A DNA stretch of 64,000 nt from Pedobacter alluvionis (GTDB lineage Bacteria > Bacteroidota > Bacteroidia > Sphingobacteriales > Sphingobacteriaceae): assembly GCF_003664035.1 (NCBI RefSeq), contig NZ_RCCK01000013.1, positions 1 to 64,000 on the forward strand, in the 5' to 3' direction. Below, piece after piece: positions 16,604 to 24,917 of this stretch. Made by a program: the position numbers and the translations under genes. How positions within the stretch are numbered: the stretch's first letter is position 1; the number at the start of each line of letters is the position of its first letter. A model generated the notes under the pieces. The model saw only the letters and a program-made list of their open reading frames with translations. It had not been told where the DNA came from and ran no database searches.

Positions 16604-18862
16604 TTATTTTCCGGATATCGGCCTGTCTTCAGGTTTTACGCCCCAGGTTGCCGATGGTGTATTGCCCATATAAATCTCCATCTTTCCACCAGCAACAATA
16701 GCTTTATGAAGAATATACGATTTACTGTAGGGCTTTCCGTTCAGTACAATTTTCTGAATGTATTTGTTCTCTGCGCTATTACCTATAACCTTTATATTGA
16801 ATTTTTTATTCCCAGGCAACGAAATAACCGCATCATTAACTAAAGGTGTTCCGAAAACATAAGCTCCGTTTGCCGGATTTACCGGATAAAAACCCATTGC
16901 CGTAAAAATATACCAGGCGCTCATTTGCCCCACGTCTTCATTGCCGCACAAACCATCAGGCTTAGCGGAATAAAAATCTTTGTCGATTTTACGGATCAGA
17001 TCGGCTGTTTTCCATGGCTGACCTGCATAAGTATATAAATAAGTTATGTGATGGTTTGGTTCATTCCCCTGTGCATAATTACCAATCAATCCACTAATAT
17101 CCGGCGAACCGTTGGTTCCCAAATCTAAAGGTAAGGTAAATAACGAATCAAGTTTATTGGTAAAGGCTTTATCCCCTCCAAAAAGATTGATCAACCCTTC
17201 TACATCTTGTGGCACCAACCAGGTATATTGCCAGGCATTGCCTTCAACATAATCGTCTTCACGGTGTTTGGATGAAAAAGGATCGAAAGGACTTCTCCAG
17301 TTTCCGTTGGCCAGTTTACCCCGCATAAACTGAACGCTTGGATCGAAATATAAACTGTACAGTTTCGATCTTTTACTAAAATAAGTGTAATCTGCTGTTT
17401 TGTTCAATGCCTTAGCCATTTGTGCAATGCAATAGTCGTCAATAGCATATTCTAAAGCCTTACCTACTGATTCGTTTATTTTATCGGCTGGAATGTGTTT
17501 AAGCTCCTGAATATATTCTATGCCATCTGTTTTTTGCATTGCCGATTGTTTTATCGCTTCGTAGGCCAGGTTTACATCAAAGCCCCGGTATCCTTTTAAA
17601 TAGGCATCTACAATAACCGGAACAGCATGGTAACCTACCATGGTATTGGTTTCGCTACCCATTAAATGCCAAACAGGAAGTTTTCCCTGCTGTTTATAAA
17701 TGGCCAACATCGTATTTACCACATCATTTACTTTATCCTGGTGAAGGATGGTGAAAAGCGGATTTGCTGCACGATAGGTATCCCAAAGGGAAAAAGTTGT
17801 TAAATTGTTAAAAGCGGCTTTTTTGTATACCTTTTTATCTGTACCGAGGTAATCTTTATTTACATCGTTAAATAGTGATGGCGCCACCATGGTATGAAAC
17901 AAGGCAGTATAAAATACTTTTTTAGTTGTATTTGATGCTTCAATTTTAACCTTCGATAGTTCTTTCTCCCATTTTGCATCAGCGCTTTTAACGGTTGAAG
18001 CAAAATCCCAGCCTGGCAATTCTGTTTTCAGGTTTAAAATGGCATTTTCGATACTTACAGGAGATAAAGCAACTTTAATCTGCAGTTTATCATTATTAAT
18101 GGCATTAAAGCTAACCGATGCCTTAAGTTTTTTACCCGTTAACGTTTTACCACTTTTAACCACTATGCTATCATAAAGCGCAAGACTTTTAATCGGTTGC
18201 GAAAGTTTGATTACAAAATACAAACGTTGATCGTTGGCCCAGCCCTTCGAATTACGATGCCCTACCAGGGTTGTAGCATCTAGCTGCTTAAGTGAAGCAG
18301 ATACAGGTGCATCCCAACCAATGCCTTCAATTAAATCGATAATAATATGGGGATTTTCAGCACCTTTTTTAAAAGTATATTGGTGAAAACCTACTCGTTC
18401 GGTTGCAGTTAATTCTGCTTTAATTTGGTATTTATCAAGCAATACACTGTAGTAACCGGCTTTAGCCACTTCATTTTGATGAGAAAATTTAGAAAGATAA
18501 CCTTGCTGATCATCGGCTGTTTTACCCTTTTCTAAAATGAGTTTACCCGTTGAAGGCATAATCGAAATATCACCTAAATCGCCAATACCTGTCCCGCTTA
18601 AATGCGTATGCGCGAAACCAGTAATGGTATTACTGCTATAATTGTAGCCACTGCACCAATCCCAGCCCTCAAAAATATTATTCGGCCCAAGTTGTACTGC
18701 ACCAAACGGAACATTGGCACCAACGAAAACGTGCCCGTGTTTTGCCGATCCAATTATTGGGTCAACATATTGGGTTAATTTTGTTTTTTGTTGTGCAAAG
18801 ATACTATTGGTAAAGAGAGAGGCTGTTAGAAGTAGAATAGATGAGGTTTTCCTGAACTGCAT
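16604..18862 (-). CDS. GH92 alpha-mannosidase
   Basis: The 752-residue secreted enzyme (signal peptide ending SIFA-QQ) belongs to the calcium-dependent exo-alpha-mannosidases of GH92. Family signatures are VDPIIGS near the start, GTGIGDLGD near 100, and the catalytic segment NEDVGQMSAWY with E642, followed by MGFYPVNP. The N-terminal beta-sandwich and C-terminal helical barrel give the usual length. A 14-bp LacI-type palindrome at 18904-18917 lies 42 bp before the start, so carbohydrate-dependent repression is likely. It sits between GH2 and GH29 genes on the same strand. Confidence 0.95.
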   Translation of the reverse strand: MQFRKTSSILLLTASLFTNSIFAQQKTKLTQYVDPIIGSAKHGHVFVGANVPFGAVQLGPNNIFEGWDWCSGYNYSSNTITGFAHTHLSGTGIGDLGDISIMPSTGKLILEKGKTADDQQGYLSKFSHQNEVAKAGYYSVLLDKYQIKAELTATERVGFHQYTFKKGAENPHIIIDLIEGIGWDAPVSASLKQLDATTLVGHRNSKGWANDQRLYFVIKLSQPIKSLALYDSIVVKSGKTLTGKKLKASVSFNAINNDKLQIKVALSPVSIENAILNLKTELPGWDFASTVKSADAKWEKELSKVKIEASNTTKKVFYTALFHTMVAPSLFNDVNKDYLGTDKKVYKKAAFNNLTTFSLWDTYRAANPLFTILHQDKVNDVVNTMLAIYKQQGKLPVWHLMGSETNTMVGYHAVPVIVDAYLKGYRGFDVNLAYEAIKQSAMQKTDGIEYIQELKHIPADKINESVGKALEYAIDDYCIAQMAKALNKTADYTYFSKRSKLYSLYFDPSVQFMRGKLANGNWRSPFDPFSSKHREDDYVEGNAWQYTWLVPQDVEGLINLFGGDKAFTNKLDSLFTLPLDLGTNGSPDISGLIGNYAQGNEPNHHITYLYTYAGQPWKTADLIRKIDKDFYSAKPDGLCGNEDVGQMSAWYIFTAMGFYPVNPANGAYVFGTPLVNDAVISLPGNKKFNIKVIGNSAENKYIQKIVLNGKPYSKSYILHKAIVAGGKMEIYMGNTPSATWGVKPEDRPISGK

Positions 18863-18903
18863 GTGTATTTATAATTTCCTACGATAGATTTAAAAATCTA
18901 AAA

Positions 18904-18917
18904 GTAAAACGTTTTAC
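18904..18917. promoter_or_regulatory. LacI-family operator-like palindrome upstream of GH92
   Basis: GTAAAACGTTTTAC is a perfect 14-bp palindrome with the central CG typical of LacI-family operators. On the minus strand it overlaps a -7-like TACTTTTA (18907-18900), where a repressor would block the promoter. The LacI gene at 40647 is the only such regulator in the window. Confidence 0.55.
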
Positions 18918-19044
18918 GTTATTTCCCATAAAAAGGGGAAATAATTGTGCTAAAATTAAGTAAAAGATAGGAATACACCATTTCCAGATATATAGTGCGC
19001 ATGCGCGAATTGTATTTTCAAATTGTCTTATAGCTATTTCTTGG

Positions 19045-19194
19045 TCAGCATCTTTATATCCTTGAAAGATGCTGAAATAAATTACCAATTGACAGATTAT
19101 AAAAATCAGTCGTCATTTCGACTGAAACGCAGTGAAATGGAGAAATCTGTTTCAATAGATTTCTCGACTGCGTTGCTCTCCGCTCGAAATGACG
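19045..19194. repeat. Two palindromic repeats between GH29 and GH92
   Basis: TCAGCATCTTT (19045-19055) and AAAGATGCTGA (19065-19075) form a perfect 11-bp hairpin. Directly after it, 19111-19194 runs from CGTCATTTCGACTG to CGCTCGAAATGACG with inner GAGAAATCT / AGATTTCTC. Both belong to the dispersed GTCA...TGAC class. The 352-bp gap otherwise contains only the GH92 upstream region. Confidence 0.8.
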
Positions 19195-19214
19195 ACCATT
19201 CGTACAAGTTTCCT

Positions 19215-20540
19215 TTACCCAATCTCCAAAACGATTACCTGATCAGGTTCTGCATTATTTAAAGTCGCGTTAATACTTAGTATTGATTTTTTAAAGCTAT
19301 AGTTTATGGGGCTTTTATCTTTTAGCAAATAGGCTTTTTTGATTTTCTTTACCGGAACGTTGTCTAAATCAAGCATTGTTGTTTTTCCATCAACCAGGTG
19401 GATATAAATTTTGCTATCACTTTGTGTAATACTGCCCCAGGCCTGTGGCTTAATAAATCCTGCTTTAGTACCGTAAATGCTTTCGCCATAAATTTTAAGC
19501 CAATCGCCTAAACCCGCCAAACGATCTTGAAATTCCGGCTGAATTTTACCACTCGGCATCGGACCAATATTCAGTAAAAGATTGGATCCCAAACTTGCTG
19601 CTTTAACCAACATCTGAACCAGTTCTTTATTTGATTTGTAATAGGTATCGCTCAAATTATATCCCCACGAATTTGAAATGGTTTCGCAGGTCTCAAGCGG
19701 CAATTTATCTGATGCCTTTTGAAAACTTAAACCTGATTTATTCTCTCCGGGAAGATCGCGTTCGAACATCTGAAAATCTTCTCCCGCAAAGGGTGTGAGG
19801 TGGTGGTTATTCCCAATCATACACTGTGGCTGAAGTTTGTGGATTAAGCCATAAATTTCGTTGTATTTCCAATCAATTCGTGATGTTCTGTCTTTTGATC
19901 CTTCTGGTTCGGTCTGGTCCCAATGCCCATCAAACCAGACTCCACCTATTTCACCATAATTGGTCAACAACTCGGTTAACTGGTTTTTCATAAACTGCAA
20001 ATAACTTGCATAATCGCCTTTGCCGGTCCTGCCTGAGTTCTGCCCTGTCCGTCCGGTCTCATGCGGATAATCTTCCCTGCGCCAATCTAAAAGTGAATAA
20101 TACAGGTATAGTTTTATGCCTTGCTTGTGGCACTCATCTGCCATCATTTTTACGATATCTTTTTTATAGGGCGTATTCATGATGTTGAAATCAGAATATT
20201 TGGTATCCCACATACTAAAGCCATCATGATGCCTGGTAATCAGCGTAATATACTTCATTCCGGCATTCTTTGCCATGCTCACCCATTGTTCTGCATTAAA
20301 CTCAACCGGATTAAAAAAATCTTTAAGGTTGGTGTAATTATGAACAGTCAACTTTCGTTCGTTCATTACCCACTCGCCACTTCCTGGTATGCTAAAAGGC
20401 CCCCAGTGGATAAATAAGCCAAACCGGGCATCGTTAAACCATGCTCTTTGTTTTAAATTAGAAGCCGCAGGTGTATAATCCTGTGCTTTTAACTGTAAGG
20501 CGATTAATAGCACAAGGCATATTAAGGTTAATTTCTTCAT
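19215..20540 (-). CDS. GH29 alpha-L-fucosidase
   Basis: The 441-residue secreted enzyme (signal peptide ending LKA-QD) hydrolyses terminal alpha-L-fucose. GH29 marks are the N-terminal RFGLFIHWGPFS, the HHDGFSMW loop near 103-110, and the nucleophile D204 in GGVWFDGHWD. The acid/base residue varies in this family and was not assigned. The barrel is complete, with a short C-terminal sandwich. It lies 22 bp after the S41 protease stop codon on the same strand and 350 bp before GH92, so it may belong to either transcript. Function within glycan trimming is inferred from neighbours. Confidence 0.93.
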   Translation of the reverse strand: MKKLTLICLVLLIALQLKAQDYTPAASNLKQRAWFNDARFGLFIHWGPFSIPGSGEWVMNERKLTVHNYTNLKDFFNPVEFNAEQWVSMAKNAGMKYITLITRHHDGFSMWDTKYSDFNIMNTPYKKDIVKMMADECHKQGIKLYLYYSLLDWRREDYPHETGRTGQNSGRTGKGDYASYLQFMKNQLTELLTNYGEIGGVWFDGHWDQTEPEGSKDRTSRIDWKYNEIYGLIHKLQPQCMIGNNHHLTPFAGEDFQMFERDLPGENKSGLSFQKASDKLPLETCETISNSWGYNLSDTYYKSNKELVQMLVKAASLGSNLLLNIGPMPSGKIQPEFQDRLAGLGDWLKIYGESIYGTKAGFIKPQAWGSITQSDSKIYIHLVDGKTTMLDLDNVPVKKIKKAYLLKDKSPINYSFKKSILSINATLNNAEPDQVIVLEIG

Positions 20541-20561
20541 TAGAATAGCGGTGTGGTTGGT

Positions 20562-22253
20562 TTAGTCTATTGATGCGGTGGCTTTGGTTGGTTTTCCAAT
20601 TACCTTGTAATTTCCGTCTCCTTTTAAGATAGCCAGAATCTGCGATTGGTTGGTGAAAAGGTTTTTCGCTGCAGCCAGTTCTTTATCATACTGAAAGCTC
20701 TGCTCAATTCTTCCTTTTTCGTAAAAATAACGGCTCACAATCTGTGTTTCTAAAACTCTTTTAATTTCAGCTTTATGGCTAACCAGGTCAGTTTTTTTAG
20801 AAGAGGTGAGTTTATATTTTAGGTTCTCGAGATCGGTTTTTACTTCTGCGGATTTATTTTCCTTTTCGGCTTCAACACGTAAATCGGAAAGCAATCTTTC
20901 GGTACGGCTTTGGTAAGCTAAATCCTTATCGGCAAGGCTGCTAGAAAATGCAGCATAATCTGCATCAGATAACTGGAAAGTTTTGGCTGAAGCTAAGCTT
21001 GCTTTTTCTTTCCTGTATTGATTTGCAAAGTTAAAGAAAAGGTTTTTATTAAGCATTGAAATGGTAATCGGGCTTAATTTGGCTGCATCAACCACAATAT
21101 CGGGATAAACACCATTACCGCTGTACACATTTCTTCCTGCTTTGGTCTGGTACATGATCATGGTAGAATCGGCAAAACGCTCGGCAATACCATCCGCATT
21201 TTTATGTGCATAATCTAATTTTTGAATACACCTGCCTGATGGCGTATAATACTTTGCAACAGTTACTTTAACCAGACTATTATAAGGCAGATTGAAAGTT
21301 TGCTGCACCAAACCTTTACCATAGCTACGCTGCCCGATTACAATGGCACGATCTAAATCCTGCAGCGAACCAGCAACAATTTCTGAGGCTGAAGCCGAAT
21401 TTCCATTTACAAGCACCACCAACGGAACCGATGTAGAAACTGGCGCTAAAAGTGTTTTATAGGCAATGGTTTTCTCTATATTTTTGCCTTTTTGGGTAAC
21501 AATAAGCTGATCTTTATTTACAAAGAGGTTCACAATTTTAACCGCTTCCTGCAAAATACCTCCACCGTTGTTTCTCAAATCTAAAACTACACCTTTGGGG
21601 TTTTCTTTCTGAATGGCCAGCAGGGCATCTTTAACTTCCTGACCAGAATTTTCAAGGAATTTATCGAGCTTGATATAACCGATTCCATCGCCAACCATTC
21701 CAGCATAAGAAACGTTAGGCTGTTTTATTTCATCACGGACAAGTTTTTTAGTAATTTCTTTTCCATCTCTAACCACCAACAAATCAACCGGTGTTCCTTT
21801 AGGACCGCGCAACAGCTGACTAATTTCCTGGCGGTCTTTGCCCTTTACCGCAATTCCATTGATACTTACCACCTGATCTCCTGCCTTAATCTCACTTTTA
21901 TTTGCCGGGTAACCTTCACTCACGTCGTTAATAAACAGTTTCCCATCGATAAAAACAGTGCTGGCGCCAATACCTCCGTACTGCGTGCTTACATATTTTA
22001 ATTTGTAATCTTCAATTTCCGATTCGGGAACATACTCGGTATAAGGATCCAAACTATCTAACATGGCATCAATACCTGTTTTCATCAACTGAGGGGCATT
22101 GGTATCATCTACATAGTTGATATTGATTTCTTTATAGAGTGAGGCAAAAATATCCAGGTTTTTAGAAACCAGAAATAAATCTTCTTTAAATGAAAAAGAT
22201 AAAGCAGCTACCCCCAAACCAGCTGCAAAAAGGCCATATTTTAGTTTCTTCAT
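20562..22253 (-). CDS. S41 C-terminal processing peptidase with PDZ domain
   Basis: The tail-specific protease is 563 residues from ATG 22253. An upstream in-frame TTG (22289) would add 12 residues, but the ATG gives a proper hydrophobic export segment (MKKLKYGLFAAGLGVAALSF) and is preferred. The PDZ domain lies at about 90-165 (GGIGAS...GDQVVSINGI). The catalytic serine is in NGNSASASE and the general-base lysine in GQRSYGKG. Helical C-terminal regions follow, rich in K/E. Such enzymes cut envelope proteins from their C-termini. A -7 box TACGTTTG lies at 22331-22338. The 3' end is 22 bp from the fucosidase start. Confidence 0.92.
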   Translation of the reverse strand: MKKLKYGLFAAGLGVAALSFSFKEDLFLVSKNLDIFASLYKEININYVDDTNAPQLMKTGIDAMLDSLDPYTEYVPESEIEDYKLKYVSTQYGGIGASTVFIDGKLFINDVSEGYPANKSEIKAGDQVVSINGIAVKGKDRQEISQLLRGPKGTPVDLLVVRDGKEITKKLVRDEIKQPNVSYAGMVGDGIGYIKLDKFLENSGQEVKDALLAIQKENPKGVVLDLRNNGGGILQEAVKIVNLFVNKDQLIVTQKGKNIEKTIAYKTLLAPVSTSVPLVVLVNGNSASASEIVAGSLQDLDRAIVIGQRSYGKGLVQQTFNLPYNSLVKVTVAKYYTPSGRCIQKLDYAHKNADGIAERFADSTMIMYQTKAGRNVYSGNGVYPDIVVDAAKLSPITISMLNKNLFFNFANQYRKEKASLASAKTFQLSDADYAAFSSSLADKDLAYQSRTERLLSDLRVEAEKENKSAEVKTDLENLKYKLTSSKKTDLVSHKAEIKRVLETQIVSRYFYEKGRIEQSFQYDKELAAAKNLFTNQSQILAILKGDGNYKVIGKPTKATASID

Positions 22254-22330
22254 TCCCCTGTTTATTTTAATTCCAATAGTGCAGAACAATAGATTATTAC
22301 CTGTTTGAAAGATTATTTAGTAATTCTGTA

Positions 22331-22338
22331 CAAACGTA
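22331..22338 (-). promoter_or_regulatory. -7 element TACGTTTG upstream of the S41 protease gene
   Basis: It matches TAnnTTTG exactly on the minus strand, about 75 nt before ATG 22253. A good -33 TTTG at the usual spacing was not found, so confidence is limited. Confidence 0.45.
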
Positions 22339-22441
22339 AATGTACAAAAAGCAATAAATATTAAAAACAGCTTATTTGGACCAGACGTAAATTAAGCGTT
22401 ACGCTAAAAAGAAGCAGAAATTGGCCTTTTTAAGAGAGAAA

Positions 22442-22657
22442 CTAAAGTCTGTTGCCTTTGGTATCGGCAAGTGCTTTCTGAATGGTAAATTCGATATACG
22501 TACGGTCGCGTTTCACCAAACGCATTAAATCTTCAACCAATTGATCTTCTTTGCCAGGAGTAAATTCTAAAGGCTCATTCGCCAGATCGCGGTATTTCCT
22601 TAAAAACTTAGTTTTTACTTTAAATGCAGTTTCAGAAGTCAGTTGAAAATTAGCCAT
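22442..22657 (-). CDS. Small conserved-looking protein of unknown function (71 aa)
   Basis: I do not recognise this family. The 71-residue protein starting MANFQLTSETAFKVK is charged and mostly helical, with no signal peptide, cysteine or membrane segment, and is probably cytoplasmic. An upstream TTG (22678) would add seven residues, but the -7 element TACTTTTG (22683-22676) overlaps that TTG, so ATG 22657 is the supported start with a very short leader. It stands alone between the S41 gene and the divergent beta-barrel gene. Confidence 0.65.
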   Translation of the reverse strand: MANFQLTSETAFKVKTKFLRKYRDLANEPLEFTPGKEDQLVEDLMRLVKRDRTYIEFTIQKALADTKGNRL

Positions 22658-22675
22658 GGCATATTTTATTTGATG

Positions 22676-22683
22676 CAAAAGTA
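22676..22683 (-). promoter_or_regulatory. -7 element TACTTTTG that fixes the start of the 71-aa gene
   Basis: It matches TAnnTTTG on the minus strand. Transcription would begin near 22670, downstream of the TTG at 22678 and upstream of ATG 22657. Confidence 0.55.
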
Positions 22684-22917
22684 AAAAATATTTGTTCAGG
22701 TTGATACCTTTTTGTGTGATATGATAAAAAATTGGAGAATCACGGATTCTTTTTGCACGATAATTGTGTTAAAACTGCGTTATAAAACTCAGCCGGGTAT
22801 TAAAGCCCATAAGATGTAAATTTTAAAATTGAAACCAGAACCTGCAAAAACACCATAAAAACGGCATTTGCAGAGATTTATGGAATCACTGAACTTAAAA
22901 AAAGCAAATTAAACAAC

Positions 22918-23520
22918 ATGAAAAAGATTATCTTCTCCATTGTTTTCCTAACCCTGGGTTGGGCAACATCACAGGCACAAACCTTTAATCTAGGAGTAAA
23001 AGCCGGTGTTAACTTAGCTAAAATTAATGCAGATTTTGCAAGTGAAGAAAACCGTTTAGGTTATCAGATCGGTGCGTGGGCACGTATTGGCGGCGCAAGT
23101 TTTTATGTGCAGCCAGAGGCTTACATTGGCAGCAAAGGGAACAAATTTATCAGTATTCAGCAAAACAACGGCAATGAAGTGGCTGCTGAAGGAAAAGTAA
23201 AATTTACCACTTTAGATGTTCCTGTGTTGTTGGGAACAAAATTTGGTGCTAAAAATTTAAACTTCCGTGTAATGGCTGGTCCGGTTATTTCATTTATTTT
23301 GGACGAAAATTCGTCATTTAGTTCTGCTTATCAGCAAGCTACCGATTTCGACAACTACAAAAACCAGGCATTAGGCTTGCAAGCTGGCGCAGGTGTAGAT
23401 GTAGGTAATATTTCAGTTGATTTACGTTATGAAGCAGGTTTATCAAACATTAGTAAAAGTGAAAAATATAGCCAAAAACCTAATTTATTTCAATTGAGTT
23501 TAGGGTTTAAAATTTTGTAA
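22918..23520 (+). CDS. Outer-membrane beta-barrel protein (porin family)
   Basis: The 200-residue protein has a signal peptide ending SQAQ (residues 1-21), then alternating amphipathic strands typical of an eight-stranded barrel: FNLGVKAGVNLAKI, GYQIGAWARIG, ASFYVQPEAYIG, TLDVPVLLGTKFG, NLNFRVMAGPVIS, LGLQAGAGVDVG, ISVDLRYEAGLSNI. It ends in hydrophobic FQLSLGFKIL, as barrel proteins do for assembly by BAM. The VKAGVN start and DVPVLL segment fit the PorT-like/outer membrane beta-barrel group. Function is unknown. It is monocistronic, with a terminator right after. Confidence 0.88.
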   Translation: MKKIIFSIVFLTLGWATSQAQTFNLGVKAGVNLAKINADFASEENRLGYQIGAWARIGGASFYVQPEAYIGSKGNKFISIQQNNGNEVAAEGKVKFTTLDVPVLLGTKFGAKNLNFRVMAGPVISFILDENSSFSSAYQQATDFDNYKNQALGLQAGAGVDVGNISVDLRYEAGLSNISKSEKYSQKPNLFQLSLGFKIL

Positions 23521-23530
23521 GGATTAATAG

Positions 23531-23564
23531 GCGCCAGATTATTTTTTATCTGGCGCTCCTTTAA
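23531..23564 (+). terminator. Terminator after the beta-barrel gene
   Basis: GCGCCAGAT (23531-23539) and ATCTGGCGC (23548-23556) form a perfect 9-bp stem 10 bp after the stop codon. The T-run after it is short (TCCTTTAA). Confidence 0.65.
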
Positions 23565-24041
23565 ATTCAGGTCTTTTAATCTATTTCTGATCCGTTTCAT
23601 AAAAGACTTACTTGGGTCTGCTTTCGCTGTTAGATATTCCGGATCACTCTCCTTCCATAAGCTTGTTCCAATAAACTGTTTATGCTCGTAATACTCAATA
23701 GGGTATTTGGCCTTCATGTACCGAACCAGATTATCATTCGCCTGCAGTTGTTTACCAGTTATGGTGCTTTCTCGCTACCTACATTTTTCTACACTGATAG
23801 TAAATAATTTAAACTGATCATGTGCCTGGCAATACAGAATCGGGCATTAACTGGAAGATTGTTCTATCCCTGTCGATTAGGTACTGACTGGAAACATTTA
23901 ATGAGCCTGCCGCTGCAATCGACTTTCTGGCTTCTGGCAAAAATGCAGAATACCGCCTATTCCTAAATTTTAAGTAAAAGCCATAATTGTTTCCGCTTAT
24001 TTATGAAGAAACTAGTGCTGTGATTAGTCTGATACGGTAGT
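23557..24041. other. Gap with a possible gene remnant; no intact gene
   Basis: A minus-strand frame of about 75 codons (23717 to 23490) encodes a plausible protein-like segment (MKAKYPIEYYEHKQFIGTSL, then WKESDPEYLTAKADPSKSFM), and the similarity to real protein extends about 20 codons upstream of its first ATG. It then reads through the neighbouring terminator and into the antisense of the beta-barrel gene. That suggests a truncated remnant of a lost gene. I could not name the family. Nothing else is recognisable up to the terminator at 24042. Confidence 0.4.
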
Positions 24042-24073
24042 AAAAAAGCCACCACTAAATCAGCAGTGGCTTA
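24042..24073 (-). terminator. Terminator of the first SusCD operon
   Basis: On the minus strand AAGCCAC and GTGGCTT form a stem with a loop of about 14 nt (partly paired), followed by TTTTTT, 22 bp past the stop codon at 24096. Confidence 0.75.
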
Positions 24074-24095
24074 AACTAAAACAAACGAGAAAAAA

Positions 24096-24893
24096 TTACC
24101 TTATCAGAAAAAAAGATACGTATGGCCGCCGTGGTGCTGTAGTGATACCACTATAGCCACTGGCAAAAATGGTGTATACTCTTTGATTTAAGAATGTGCT
24201 TGCGCTGGTGTAATTGGCCAAAACTGTTGCTGTGGTTACAGCCGCCCCAGCCGGTCTGATTTTCCAGGTTTTTGATTGTGCTGATCTTAATTTAATCTCA
24301 TTGGTAATGTTTAAATAATTTACATTACCTGCAATCAGCGAATCCTTTGCATTATCAGTAGCGCTGGTTCCATAATACAGATCTACGGAAGGAACATTAG
24401 GCATCAAATTAATAAAACGGTATTTACAATAGGCCGTATCCGGTCTGATAAAACTTTCCTCAGTTAAAACATTTTTGGTATTCGCAGCGGTATCGGTGAT
24501 ATGGGCAACATAGTTCTTACCTGCTTCTATCTGAAAAGTTGTGCTGTACAACACAAGTGAATCAGTGCCGTCATCTTTCTTTTTAGGAAGAATGATTGAT
24601 AATTTTAGATTTCCCGGGTTCACCGCCAGGAAATCGGCAGTTGAGCTACCACCAGTGTTATAACCACCGCCCGGAAAAGGTGTGCGGGCCGTAATAACAC
24701 TACTTACCCTTTTATCGTTAATTTTAATAGCTATCGCTCTATTGTTATAATAATAGGAGGCGTAATTTACCTTTAACAATGCCTGATCGCTGGTCAATTT
24801 TTCGGTTTCACCATAATCGAGTACATTTTTAGTACAACTAGTCAAAGCTATGGCAATGAACAGACCAGTGAATAAATTAGAAAATATCTTCAT
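24096..24893 (-). CDS. DUF4397-domain lipoprotein
   Basis: The 265-residue lipoprotein (signal LTSC, lipidated C20) has two related beta-sandwich halves typical of DUF4397, for example LLKVNYASYYYNN and YRFINLMPNVPSVDLYYG, the latter being the classic DUF4397 opening. It is the last gene of a SusC-SusD-DUF4397 operon and starts 24 bp after the SusD stop codon. It is probably surface-exposed and may assist glycan or ligand binding beside the SusCD transporter. No catalytic motif is visible. A terminator follows. Confidence 0.85.
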   Translation of the reverse strand: MKIFSNLFTGLFIAIALTSCTKNVLDYGETEKLTSDQALLKVNYASYYYNNRAIAIKINDKRVSSVITARTPFPGGGYNTGGSSTADFLAVNPGNLKLSIILPKKKDDGTDSLVLYSTTFQIEAGKNYVAHITDTAANTKNVLTEESFIRPDTAYCKYRFINLMPNVPSVDLYYGTSATDNAKDSLIAGNVNYLNITNEIKLRSAQSKTWKIRPAGAAVTTATVLANYTSASTFLNQRVYTIFASGYSGITTAPRRPYVSFFLIR

Positions 24894-24917
24894 GTTAATA
24901 TACTTTAAAATAAAACG

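Noticed and set aside
22254-22289. TTG start for the S41 protease
   Set aside because: It would place 12 non-signal residues before a good export segment that starts at ATG 22253.
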